Positions 7,986 to 14,281 of a DNA stretch of 14,281 bases are shown piece by piece (positions within the stretch are counted from its first letter, which is position 1; the number at the start of each line of letters is the position of its first letter). This DNA comes from Gammaproteobacteria bacterium (GTDB lineage Bacteria; Pseudomonadota; Gammaproteobacteria; Chromatiales; Sedimenticolaceae). Both the position numbers and the translations under genes were made by a program. The notes below the pieces were generated by a model. It was not told where the DNA came from, did not search any database, and worked only from the letters and a program-made list of their open reading frames with translations. The DNA is taken from assembly GCA_020445165.1 (NCBI GenBank), contig JAGRHE010000059.1:1-14281 (forward strand), read 5' to 3'.

Positions 7986-8963
7986 TCAGTCCAGCCTCAC
8001 GCGCGGATCGACCATGGTGTAGGAAATATCGGTCATCAACAGGCCGATGATGTAGAGCACGGCACCGAGAAAGACCATTGCCCGCACGATGGCAAAATCC
8101 TGGTTGTTGATCGCATCGATCGTGTAGCTTCCCAGGCCCGGTATGCCGAAGAACGATTCGACCAGCAGGCTGCCGATGAACAACAGCGGCAGCACGACCA
8201 CCACCCCGGTCAGGATAGGTATCAGGGCATTGCGCAGCACATGACGGAACAGCACCCATTGCTCAGACAGTCCCTTGGCGCGCGCTGAGCGGACATAGTC
8301 ACGGTGAATTTCCTCGAGGAACAAGGTCCGGTACCAACGCGTTCCGGACCCGATTCCACCGATCACGCCGACGACAACCGGCAGGATCATGAACTTCCAC
8401 GCATGCAAGCCCGTGTCGTAACCAGAAATTGGAACCAGGTTGAGTAGCTTCCCAACCAGGAACTGTCCACCGATGATGTAGAACAGTCCCGAGATCGACA
8501 TCATGGCCACACAGATCACGACGCCCCAAAAATCCAGGTAGGTAGCCCGGAAGAACGCCAGCAGCAGCGCAAACGTGATGTTGATGGCCAGCCCCACAAG
8601 CAAGGTCGGCACGGCAATGGCCAGACTGGGCCACATCCGCTGCGAAATGTCATGCCCGATATCACGCCCGCTGTCCGACTGGCCGAAATCGAACACGAAC
8701 AGGCGGATGGATTTCTCGTACAGGATGGTGTCCGTGATCTTGTCAATGCCATCCGCCTGGCTGTTGATCAGCAAGGGACGATCGTAGCCATGATCCTGCT
8801 TCCAGGCCTCGATGGCCTGATCAGATACGCGCTTGCCACCCAGGTGCATGCGCGCCATGTCATCCGGCGAATTGACCACGAAAAACAGCACAAAGGTGAG
8901 CGCATTCACCCCAATCAGGATCGGCAGCGCGTACAACAGGCGACGGATGATATAGGCACTCAT
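7986..8963 (-). CDS. ABC importer permease, DppB/YejB type
   Basis: 325 residues, the normal size. It begins with the typical MSAYIIRRLLYALPILIGVNALTF helix, followed by a periplasmic loop (about 31-112) and a core of about five helices. The ATPase-contact EAA loop is DYVRSARAKGLSEQWVLFRHVLRNAL (about 222-247), followed by VESFFGIPGLGSYTIDAI and the C-terminal SYTMVDPRVRLD, which matches the usual YxxxDPR ending of DppB proteins. It pairs with the second permease to form the membrane channel. The start is ATG 8963, overlapping the binding-protein stop by four bases (8960-8963), with GGAGT eight bases upstream. Family confidence is high, substrate unknown. Confidence 0.95.
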   Translation of the reverse strand: MSAYIIRRLLYALPILIGVNALTFVLFFVVNSPDDMARMHLGGKRVSDQAIEAWKQDHGYDRPLLINSQADGIDKITDTILYEKSIRLFVFDFGQSDSGRDIGHDISQRMWPSLAIAVPTLLVGLAINITFALLLAFFRATYLDFWGVVICVAMMSISGLFYIIGGQFLVGKLLNLVPISGYDTGLHAWKFMILPVVVGVIGGIGSGTRWYRTLFLEEIHRDYVRSARAKGLSEQWVLFRHVLRNALIPILTGVVVVLPLLFIGSLLVESFFGIPGLGSYTIDAINNQDFAIVRAMVFLGAVLYIIGLLMTDISYTMVDPRVRLD

Positions 8964-11164
8964 AGGGCTCTACTCCGCTCACGTGCACGGAAGCCACGTA
9001 TTGCCGGGATCAGTGAAAAGACCAGCAGCAGCACAACGACAATGACGGGCCACCATACCGGTTCGTTCCAGGCGCGCTGCGCCTGCGTCCTTGCTCCGCC
9101 GTCCACACGCTTGTACTTCAACGTATTGTTTGCCATCAGGTGCGGTTTGGTATTGTGGTACCAGGCATGGTGCAGACTGAAGGCCTTGGGGAAGAAACCG
9201 AACAACCAGGGTGATTCCTCGCGCAATATCGCAATCATGCGATCGATCACCTGCTGTCGCGCATCGTTGTTAGGCATGTCCTTCATGCGCAGGAACAGAG
9301 CGTCGAACTCGGCGTTACTGAAATTGGCCGCATTCTCACCCTTGAAATCGACCTTTCCGTTGGGGCCGTACAGAAGGAAGAAGAAATTCTCCGGGTCCGG
9401 GTAGTCGGCATTCCAGCCCCAAGTGAAGATCTGCGCTGTGCCCTTGAGCATCTTGTCCTGGAAGCGGTTGTAGTCCGTGGCGCGGATAACCAGCTCGATG
9501 CCGAGTTTTTCGAGTTGCTTGCGGTACCACTGCAGCATCGCCTTGCTGTCCGGTCCGGCGGCAGGCGTGTCGTAGTACAGAACCAGGGGACCACCGCTGT
9601 TTGGATCGCGACCCTGTGCATACCCTGCCCTGACCAGCAGTTCCTTTGCATGCTCGATCCCGCGACGCACGGCCTCACCGTTCTGCCAGGTGTGGGTGAC
9701 CGGATTGATCCCATCTTCGCCGCCGCGGTGACCGAAGATGCCCGGTGGCAGCGGTCCCTGTGCCGCCTCGCCACGACCATTGCGGAAGATCGAGATGAAC
9801 TCTTCGAAGTCGACCGCGATCGCGATCGCCTGTCGCAGCAACCGCGCACGCTCGCTGTCGCCACCGACGACGGGGTCGCGCATGTTGAAACCCGTGTAGA
9901 AAACCGAGGTCTCGACCGCGGTGCTCAGCTCGATCCCCCGCTCGCGCATGGCCGGTGTCAGGCTGGCCTCTCCACTGGAACCGAACTGAACCGCCTGGTC
10001 GAAACTGTCCGAGCCGATACCCGAGTTGTCGTAGTAGCCCTGCAGGAACTTGTTCCAACGCGGGATGGCTTCTTTTTCTAGCGAGTACACGGCGCGCTCA
10101 ATGAATGGCATAGGCTTGCCGGCATCGTCGAGCAGGCCTTCGGCGGCATCTTCTGCGCTACCGTCATCCGGGTAGGTCTCACCATGAAAGTTCGGATTGC
10201 GCTGCAAGACCATACGCAGATTCGGATTGTTCTCGGTCAGCATGAAGGGGCCAGTGCCGACGGGGTACCAGTGCAGGTTGATGTTCTTTTCATTCAAACC
10301 GGGCTGCAGATAGAAGCGTTCCGCCTCCCAGGGCATCGGCGCGAAGAAGTTCATGGCCAGCCAGTAAACGAATTGTGGATACTTCTTCTCGATCCGTATG
10401 CGGTAGGTGTATCGATCGATGACCTCTACACCGGTCATGTCGAAGGTTCGCAGATCCAACCAGGCGTCCTTGTTGGCCGCAGCATCGTGTGCCGCCTTGG
10501 TTTTCGCGGCAAAGTCAGAAAATCCCCGAATATGTTCGGCCATCAGGCTGGCGACCGGCGAATGGTTGGCCGAGTAGGCCAGGCGCTTGATCTGATAGAC
10601 ATAGTCCTCCGCCACCAACTCACGCGTACCAAGCCGTTCGAAATCCGCCAACGAATTGACCCGATCACGCACATTATCGGACAGCGGCCAGTAGGCCGGG
10701 GATCCGTCGTCTCCACGGGCAAATGCGGGATGTGGCTGGTAGCGGATACCCGGACGGATGCGGAGTACGTAATCGGTATAGGCAACGTCGGCGGCAGCAG
10801 CATCGTCACGCAACCGGGCACCGTTCTCATCGTACTGGATTATCTGCGGCATGCCCTGCGCCGTCAGCGGCACCAGGGCATAGGGTCTTTTCAGAAAATG
10901 GTATTGCAGTGGGGGTTCGTAGACCTGCGAGATGAAAGCCCACTCGTTGGAACTGTAGGAGCGAGCGGGATCGAGGTGCTTGGGTCGCTCGGAGAACGAG
11001 CTGAAGAACACGTCGTCGGCTGCCTGACCCTCGCGATAGGGATTGTTCCAGGCCTCCCCTGAACATGCGCCAAGCAGGAGGCCGGACATCACTACCAGCG
11101 GTACCGTAAAACGACGAGTGAACGCTTTGAACAGCCAGAGTCTTTGGGTTATTTTACCTGTCAT
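8960..11164 (-). CDS. Extracellular solute-binding protein family 5 (YejA/DppA-like) lipoprotein with C-terminal membrane helix
   Basis: 734 residues, longer than the usual 500-610 for this family. A lipoprotein signal ends in LLLGAC with lipidated C34 and serine at +2. The mature part shows family-5 hallmarks: RPKHLDPARSYSSNEW near the N-terminus, YPVGTGPFML, FNMRDPVVGG with LRQAIAIAVD, and WGWNADYPDPENF. These indicate a periplasmic binding protein for peptides or peptide-like compounds. The C-terminus is unusual: a helix of about 18 hydrophobic residues (about 705-722) follows NEPVWW and ends in a basic tail, so the protein appears anchored at both ends. It is the first gene of the importer operon. 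ATG 11164 is the only start that keeps a usable signal peptide, although no clear Shine-Dalgarno sequence precedes it. Confidence 0.93.
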   Translation of the reverse strand: MTGKITQRLWLFKAFTRRFTVPLVVMSGLLLGACSGEAWNNPYREGQAADDVFFSSFSERPKHLDPARSYSSNEWAFISQVYEPPLQYHFLKRPYALVPLTAQGMPQIIQYDENGARLRDDAAAADVAYTDYVLRIRPGIRYQPHPAFARGDDGSPAYWPLSDNVRDRVNSLADFERLGTRELVAEDYVYQIKRLAYSANHSPVASLMAEHIRGFSDFAAKTKAAHDAAANKDAWLDLRTFDMTGVEVIDRYTYRIRIEKKYPQFVYWLAMNFFAPMPWEAERFYLQPGLNEKNINLHWYPVGTGPFMLTENNPNLRMVLQRNPNFHGETYPDDGSAEDAAEGLLDDAGKPMPFIERAVYSLEKEAIPRWNKFLQGYYDNSGIGSDSFDQAVQFGSSGEASLTPAMRERGIELSTAVETSVFYTGFNMRDPVVGGDSERARLLRQAIAIAVDFEEFISIFRNGRGEAAQGPLPPGIFGHRGGEDGINPVTHTWQNGEAVRRGIEHAKELLVRAGYAQGRDPNSGGPLVLYYDTPAAGPDSKAMLQWYRKQLEKLGIELVIRATDYNRFQDKMLKGTAQIFTWGWNADYPDPENFFFLLYGPNGKVDFKGENAANFSNAEFDALFLRMKDMPNNDARQQVIDRMIAILREESPWLFGFFPKAFSLHHAWYHNTKPHLMANNTLKYKRVDGGARTQAQRAWNEPVWWPVIVVVLLLVFSLIPAIRGFRARERSRAL

Positions 11165-11219
11165 TCGTCAAAGCAAAGTCTGGGCCGGAAGCACCTTTTA
11201 GCGTTAGCTGATGATGGCA

Positions 11220-11249
11220 TTGCCACGGTGCGCTGTCAGCCGGTTTATT
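11220..11249 (+). promoter_or_regulatory. Candidate sigma-70 promoter for fabI
   Basis: TTGCCA (11220-11225, five of six to the -35 consensus) and TTTATT (11244-11249, four of six to the -10) are 18 bp apart. Transcription would begin near 11256, leaving a leader of about 24 bases. The stretch lies in the 115-bp region divergent to the importer operon. Found by eye and moderate at best. Confidence 0.3.
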
Positions 11250-11267
11250 CCCCAACACCGCCAATCC

Positions 11268-11272
11268 GAGGG
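11268..11272 (+). promoter_or_regulatory. Ribosome binding site fixing the fabI start
   Basis: GAGGG lies seven bases before ATG 11280. It decides in favour of this start over in-frame codons further upstream, which have no such site and would place a non-conserved extension before [10 protein letters not shown]. Confidence 0.7.
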
Positions 11273-11279
11273 CCAATCA

Positions 11280-12056
11280 ATGGGATTTCTGCAGAACAAG
11301 CGCGCACTGATCGTCGGCGTCGCCAGCAATCGATCCATCGCTTATGGCGTCGCCGCTGCAATGCATCGCGAGGGTGCCGAGTTGGCTTTCACCTACCAGG
11401 GCGAAAAACTGCAGGAGCGGGTCACCGGTTTTGCCAAGGAGTTCGACTCCGACCTGGTGTTGCCACTGGATGTCAGCAGCGATGATGAGATCGACAACGT
11501 CTTCACCGAACTCGGCAAGCGCTGGGACGGCCTCGATTGCATCATTCATTCGGTTGGCTTCGCTCCGCGCGAACAGCTTGAGGGCAGTTACGTCGACGCC
11601 GTAACCCGCGAAGGTTTCCGCATTGCCCACGACATCAGCGCCTATTCGCTGGCAGCCCTGGCCAAGGCTGGGCGGGACATGATGAAAGGTCGCAACGGCG
11701 CGATCGTTACCATGAGCTATCTCGGTGCCGTGCGCACAGTGCCCAATTACAACGTCATGGGGGTGGCCAAAGCGGCTCTGGAAGCCAACGTGCGCTACCT
11801 CGCCGATTCCCTTGGGCCGGAAGGCACACGCGTGAACGCAGTGTCTGCGGGACCGATCAGGACACTGGCCGCATCGGGCATCAGCGGCTTCCGCGGCATG
11901 CTGGCGGAGGCCGAAAAGAAGACCCCGCTGCGGCGCAACGTAACCATCGATGAGGTCGGCAACGCGACGGCCTTTCTGTGTTCGGATCTTGCATCCGGAA
12001 TCACCGGCGACGTGCTGTACGTCGATTCCGGATACCACATCGTGGGTATGGCCTGA
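11280..12056 (+). CDS. fabI: Enoyl-[acyl-carrier-protein] reductase (NADH), FabI
   Basis: 258 residues, matching E. coli FabI (262). The N-terminus [20 protein letters not shown] carries the FabI-type dinucleotide-binding motif. HSVGFAP holds G93, the position linked to triclosan resistance in E. coli and here wild type. The catalytic set is Y147, Y157 and K164 in [19 protein letters not shown], followed by [13 protein letters not shown]. The enzyme catalyses the last step of each fatty acid elongation cycle, reducing trans-2-enoyl-ACP with NADH in the cytoplasm. It is monocistronic here: divergent from the importer operon and convergent with ppiD. Its closeness to ppiD and to a peptide importer recalls P. 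aeruginosa, where (from memory) fabI follows nppA1A2BCD in the same direction. Confidence 0.97.
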   Translation: MGFLQNKRALIVGVASNRSIAYGVAAAMHREGAELAFTYQGEKLQERVTGFAKEFDSDLVLPLDVSSDDEIDNVFTELGKRWDGLDCIIHSVGFAPREQLEGSYVDAVTREGFRIAHDISAYSLAALAKAGRDMMKGRNGAIVTMSYLGAVRTVPNYNVMGVAKAALEANVRYLADSLGPEGTRVNAVSAGPIRTLAASGISGFRGMLAEAEKKTPLRRNVTIDEVGNATAFLCSDLASGITGDVLYVDSGYHIVGMA

Positions 12057-12074
12057 GCATGTCCTGGTGAATAA

Positions 12075-12101
12075 TGTCCGCTGCGATCTGCTCTGCGGAC
12101 A
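12075..12101 (+). terminator. Hairpin downstream of fabI, possible terminator
   Basis: A 7-bp perfect stem, TGTCCGC/GCGGACA, encloses a 13-base loop and starts 18 bp after the fabI stop. No T-run follows on the plus strand (TAAAA instead), so it is not a canonical intrinsic terminator. It may protect the 3' end or assist another termination mode. Confidence 0.3.
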
Positions 12102-12136
12102 ATAAAACGCCCTGGTTCCTATTTGGTTCCAGGGCG
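12101..12136 (-). terminator. Intrinsic terminator of ppiD
   Basis: An 8-bp perfect stem CGCCCTGG/CCAGGGCG (12108-12115 and 12129-12136) encloses a 13-base loop that can form two further G-C pairs. Read on the minus strand it is followed by TTTTATT (12107-12101). It lies 68-103 bp past the ppiD stop and ends the minus-strand transcript before it runs into fabI. Confidence 0.7.
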
Positions 12137-12179
12137 CGACCTTCAGAAAAGCATGCTGTTCGGTGAATGGATTATTCAG

Positions 12180-12202
12180 CCTGGTGTTGATCTCTGACCA
12201 GG
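12180..12202 (-). repeat. Inverted repeat just after the ppiD stop
   Basis: CCTGGT and ACCAGG form a 6-bp stem around 11 bases, one base downstream of the ppiD stop codon. No T-run follows on either strand. It may be a minor 3'-UTR hairpin upstream of the main terminator. Confidence 0.3.
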
Positions 12203-12203
12203 G

Positions 12204-14120
12204 TCATTGCTCACCACGCAACATTTTCTTCTCGACTGACGCCTCGCGCAGAAGGCTTTCGCTGACATAGTCGAACTGAGCAGCCCCCAACTGGCTTCCA
12301 ACCTGTTCTGCAACCAGCGGGCGCTCTGCGACCGAAAGGTGGTCAAGCGACCCGCCCTCGACGGCGCGCAGCTCCAACAGCAGGTAATCCCCGTTTTCCG
12401 AACTGACGCCGGCATGGCGTAAACCGTTTGTCGAAGGTGGCATTCCGAAGGCCTTGGCAACCACCGCAAACGGCGCCTCGCTACCGTCCCTTTGAACGAA
12501 TCCAGGGTGCTCGAAACGCCAGGCATGACGCCCGGCGAGCGCCTCGAGTGAGGTCCCCGACGCCAACTCCTGCAGGGCTTTACTGCCGGTCTCAGCGGCG
12601 GTTCGCGAAGCCGAGTCTTTTACAAAGTCGGCACGGACCCGGTCCTTGATCTGCTCGAGCGGTGGCGTGCCGGCAGGTTCATAGTCTGCCACCCGGATCA
12701 CCACGGCCTGCTGCGGGCCCACTTCGATCAGTTCACTGTTGTGCCGTTCGCCGAGCACGTCGTCCGAGAACGCGATGTTCAGCACCTTGGGATGAGCAAG
12801 CAGCCCCGCCGGGCTGCTGTCGCGAGACAGCCAGTCACTGGTTTTGATCGTCAGATCCAATGCTTCGGATGCCGGCACCAGACTGTCGGAATTCTCGTAT
12901 GCAGACTCCGCCAGTCGCTCCGCGTACTCGAAATACAGGTTCTCGCCCTCGAACTTGCGATACGCAGCGTCCACCTGTTCCCGCAGATCATCAAAGGTGG
13001 CATCGGAGCCACCTCGAATGTCGGTGACCTGGATGATGTGGAAGCCGAAATCGGTACGCACCAGTTCGCTCACTTCACCCTTCGACAGGGCAAAGCCCGC
13101 CTGTTCGAAAGGCGCAACCATCATCCCTCGCTCTACCCAACCCAGGTCGCCACCGTTGGCAGCGGAACCCGGATCATCGGAAAACTCGCTCGCCAGTGAG
13201 GCAAAGTCCTCGCCAGCACGGATGCGCTCCATCACCTTTTCGGCTTTCGCTTTGGCCGCTTCCACCTGTTCCCCTTCTGCGCCGCCCGGCACCGCAAACA
13301 GGATGTGACGCATGGCGCGTTCCTCGTGCGCCATGAACTCGCTACGATGGTCTTCGAAGTACTGACGCAGTGCGGACTCTTCGACGTCGACATACTGTCC
13401 CAGGCCTGGCGCATCGAGAACCAGATAATTCAAACGAACCCGTTCGGGGACCCGATATCGCTCGCTGTTGGCAGCAAAGAAATCGGCCAAGGCCTGGTCT
13501 GTGACATTCACCGCATCCGTGTAAGCAGAAGCAGGTATCACGGCATAGGCGATATCGCGCTTCTGTTCCTGCAGACGGGTGCGTGCCGCCAAAGCCGTCT
13601 CGGTGACGAATGCCGAGTTTGCCAATCCTGCACGCAATTGCCTGACTGTCATCTCCTGGCGAATCGATTGCTCGAAGCCGGCACGGGTCATACCTCGGTT
13701 GCGCACCGCCGACTCGTAGGCCAGCTGGTCGAATGCGCCGTCACGCTGAAATGCCGGCAGCGATGCAATGAAGCCGCGTACCTGCGGATCACTTGCCCGC
13801 AGATTCCAGTCACGCGTCGTATCGACGAGCACCTTTTCCTCGATCATGGCATCCAGCACCTGTGGCTTAAGCTCAGCATCATCGAACAGGGATGCGCTGT
13901 AGCTGTCGCCGAGCGACGCACGCAGGTTCTCGCGGAACTCGCGCGTACGCTGATCGAGCATGCGTTCGGTGATCGGTTCACCGTTGACCACGGCTACTTC
14001 GGGCTCACCGCCGACGCCCAGGTATTCCTGGATACCCCAAAGTGCAAAGGGAATGCTGATTAGGATGACGATTGCCCAGGCGATCCAGCCCTGGGCCTTT
14101 TCTCGAATGGCCTGAAGCAT
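12204..14120 (-). CDS. ppiD: Periplasmic folding chaperone / peptidyl-prolyl isomerase PpiD (SurA-like, parvulin domain)
   Basis: 638 residues, close to E. coli PpiD (623). A short basic N-terminus leads into one inner-membrane anchor (about 11-29). A SurA-N-like chaperone region follows with [18 protein letters not shown] (about 45-62). The parvulin domain lies at about 268-368: RHILFAV, then [24 protein letters not shown], then FGFHIIQV. Histidines 272 and 361 and the SDDPGS/GGDLGW loops are kept, so the domain looks intact, unlike the reportedly inactive parvulin domain of E. coli PpiD. A helical C-terminal part completes the protein. It helps newly exported proteins fold near the Sec translocon. 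The start ATG 14120 gives the expected [12 protein letters not shown]; no strong Shine-Dalgarno sequence is seen. It is convergent with fabI, as part of a ppiD-fabI neighbourhood common in gammaproteobacteria. Confidence 0.95.
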   Translation of the reverse strand: MLQAIREKAQGWIAWAIVILISIPFALWGIQEYLGVGGEPEVAVVNGEPITERMLDQRTREFRENLRASLGDSYSASLFDDAELKPQVLDAMIEEKVLVDTTRDWNLRASDPQVRGFIASLPAFQRDGAFDQLAYESAVRNRGMTRAGFEQSIRQEMTVRQLRAGLANSAFVTETALAARTRLQEQKRDIAYAVIPASAYTDAVNVTDQALADFFAANSERYRVPERVRLNYLVLDAPGLGQYVDVEESALRQYFEDHRSEFMAHEERAMRHILFAVPGGAEGEQVEAAKAKAEKVMERIRAGEDFASLASEFSDDPGSAANGGDLGWVERGMMVAPFEQAGFALSKGEVSELVRTDFGFHIIQVTDIRGGSDATFDDLREQVDAAYRKFEGENLYFEYAERLAESAYENSDSLVPASEALDLTIKTSDWLSRDSSPAGLLAHPKVLNIAFSDDVLGERHNSELIEVGPQQAVVIRVADYEPAGTPPLEQIKDRVRADFVKDSASRTAAETGSKALQELASGTSLEALAGRHAWRFEHPGFVQRDGSEAPFAVVAKAFGMPPSTNGLRHAGVSSENGDYLLLELRAVEGGSLDHLSVAERPLVAEQVGSQLGAAQFDYVSESLLREASVEKKMLRGEQ

Positions 14121-14150
14121 GTTGTTGGTTACGTCTGATTAACGTTTCAC

Positions 14151-14184
14151 AAAGAAAAACGGGGTATCGGATGATACCCCGTTT
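14151..14184 (-). terminator. Strong intrinsic terminator downstream of tRNA-Asp
   Basis: A perfect 12-bp stem, AAACGGGGTATC (14157-14168) and GATACCCCGTTT (14173-14184), encloses a four-base loop. Read on the minus strand the stem is followed by further T residues (TTTTTCTTT, overlapping the stem end). It begins 12 bp after the tRNA 3' end and separates the tRNA transcript from ppiD. On the plus strand only TTTATT follows. Confidence 0.9.
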
Positions 14185-14195
14185 ATTCCGGAAGT

Positions 14196-14272
14196 TGGCG
14201 GAGTGGACGGGACTCGAACCCGCGACCCCCGGCGTGACAGGCCGGTATTCTAACCAACTGAACTACCACTCC
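14196..14272 (-). tRNA. tRNA-Asp (anticodon GTC)
   Basis: 77 bases with an encoded CCA. The acceptor stem GGAGTGG/CCACTCC pairs fully, with discriminator G. The D-arm contains AGTTGGTTAGAA. The anticodon stem CCGGC/GCCGG holds loop CTGTCAC with anticodon GTC, and the T-arm is GCGGG-TTCGAGT-CCCGT. The sequence is nearly identical to E. coli tRNA-Asp. No second tRNA is visible within the window. Confidence 0.97.
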
Positions 14273-14281
14273 GAAATCTTG

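Noticed and set aside
10184..11062. Plus-strand open frame of 292 codons opposite the binding-protein gene
   Set aside because: It lies entirely inside a well-supported gene on the other strand and shows no recognisable domain or ribosome binding site.
11277..12038. Minus-strand open frame of 253 codons opposite fabI
   Set aside because: fabI has every catalytic motif; the opposite frame is a codon-bias shadow.
14140..14281. tRNA-Asp as an integration site for a mobile element
   Set aside because: No integrase, no duplicated tRNA 3' end and no foreign-looking genes are visible; the flank is a normal terminator and ppiD.
1..14281. CRISPR arrays, insertion sequences, phage, toxin-antitoxin or defence genes
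   Set aside because: No regularly spaced repeats, transposase motifs or terminal inverted repeats were seen, and all sizeable coding space is taken by recognised families.

Overview
The window is ordinary, densely coded chromosome (GC-rich, roughly 60% by eye) of a gammaproteobacterium. The gene neighbourhoods point there: a YafS-like methyltransferase, rnhA and dnaQ next to mltD; fabI next to ppiD and a tRNA-Asp; and the tail of a cbb3-oxidase accessory cluster (ccoG/fixG, fixH). The cbb3 genes suggest an organism that respires at low oxygen, perhaps in or near Chromatiales or the sulfur-oxidising gammaproteobacteria. That placement is an inference. I see no mobile element, CRISPR array or phage gene.

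Layout from left to right. (1) 1-977, plus strand: the 3' end of ccoG, overlapped ATGA-style by fixH. fixH is broken by an apparent frameshift at an imperfect 8-bp tandem repeat. (2) 1002-3012, minus strand: a compact operon of YafS-like methyltransferase, rnhA and dnaQ, joined by 1-bp and 4-bp overlaps. (3) 3097-4509, plus strand: mltD, a lipoprotein lytic transglycosylase with two LysM repeats, divergent from the methyltransferase. The glyoxalase gene gloB, which lies here in E. coli, is absent. (4) 4549-11164, minus strand: a four-gene peptide-type ABC importer operon in the order binding protein, permease, permease, fused double ATPase (the yejABEF order). Neighbouring genes overlap by 4 bp or are 3 bp apart. 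The binding protein carries a C-terminal membrane helix and the second permease has a long extra N-terminal part. (5) 11280-12056, plus strand: fabI, divergent from the importer. (6) 12204-14120, minus strand: ppiD, followed by an intrinsic terminator. (7) 14196-14272, minus strand: tRNA-Asp(GTC), followed by a very strong intrinsic terminator.

Functionally the window mixes housekeeping (replication fidelity, RNA:DNA hybrid removal, murein turnover, fatty acid synthesis, envelope protein folding) with one nutrient or peptide uptake system. The importer-fabI-ppiD neighbourhood resembles, from memory, the Pseudomonas aeruginosa npp-fabI-ppiD region, except that here the importer is transcribed away from fabI. 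I found no convincing undescribed multi-gene system. The points most worth a second look are the fixH frameshift, the unusual architecture of the importer, and the paired four-cysteine motifs in its ATPase.
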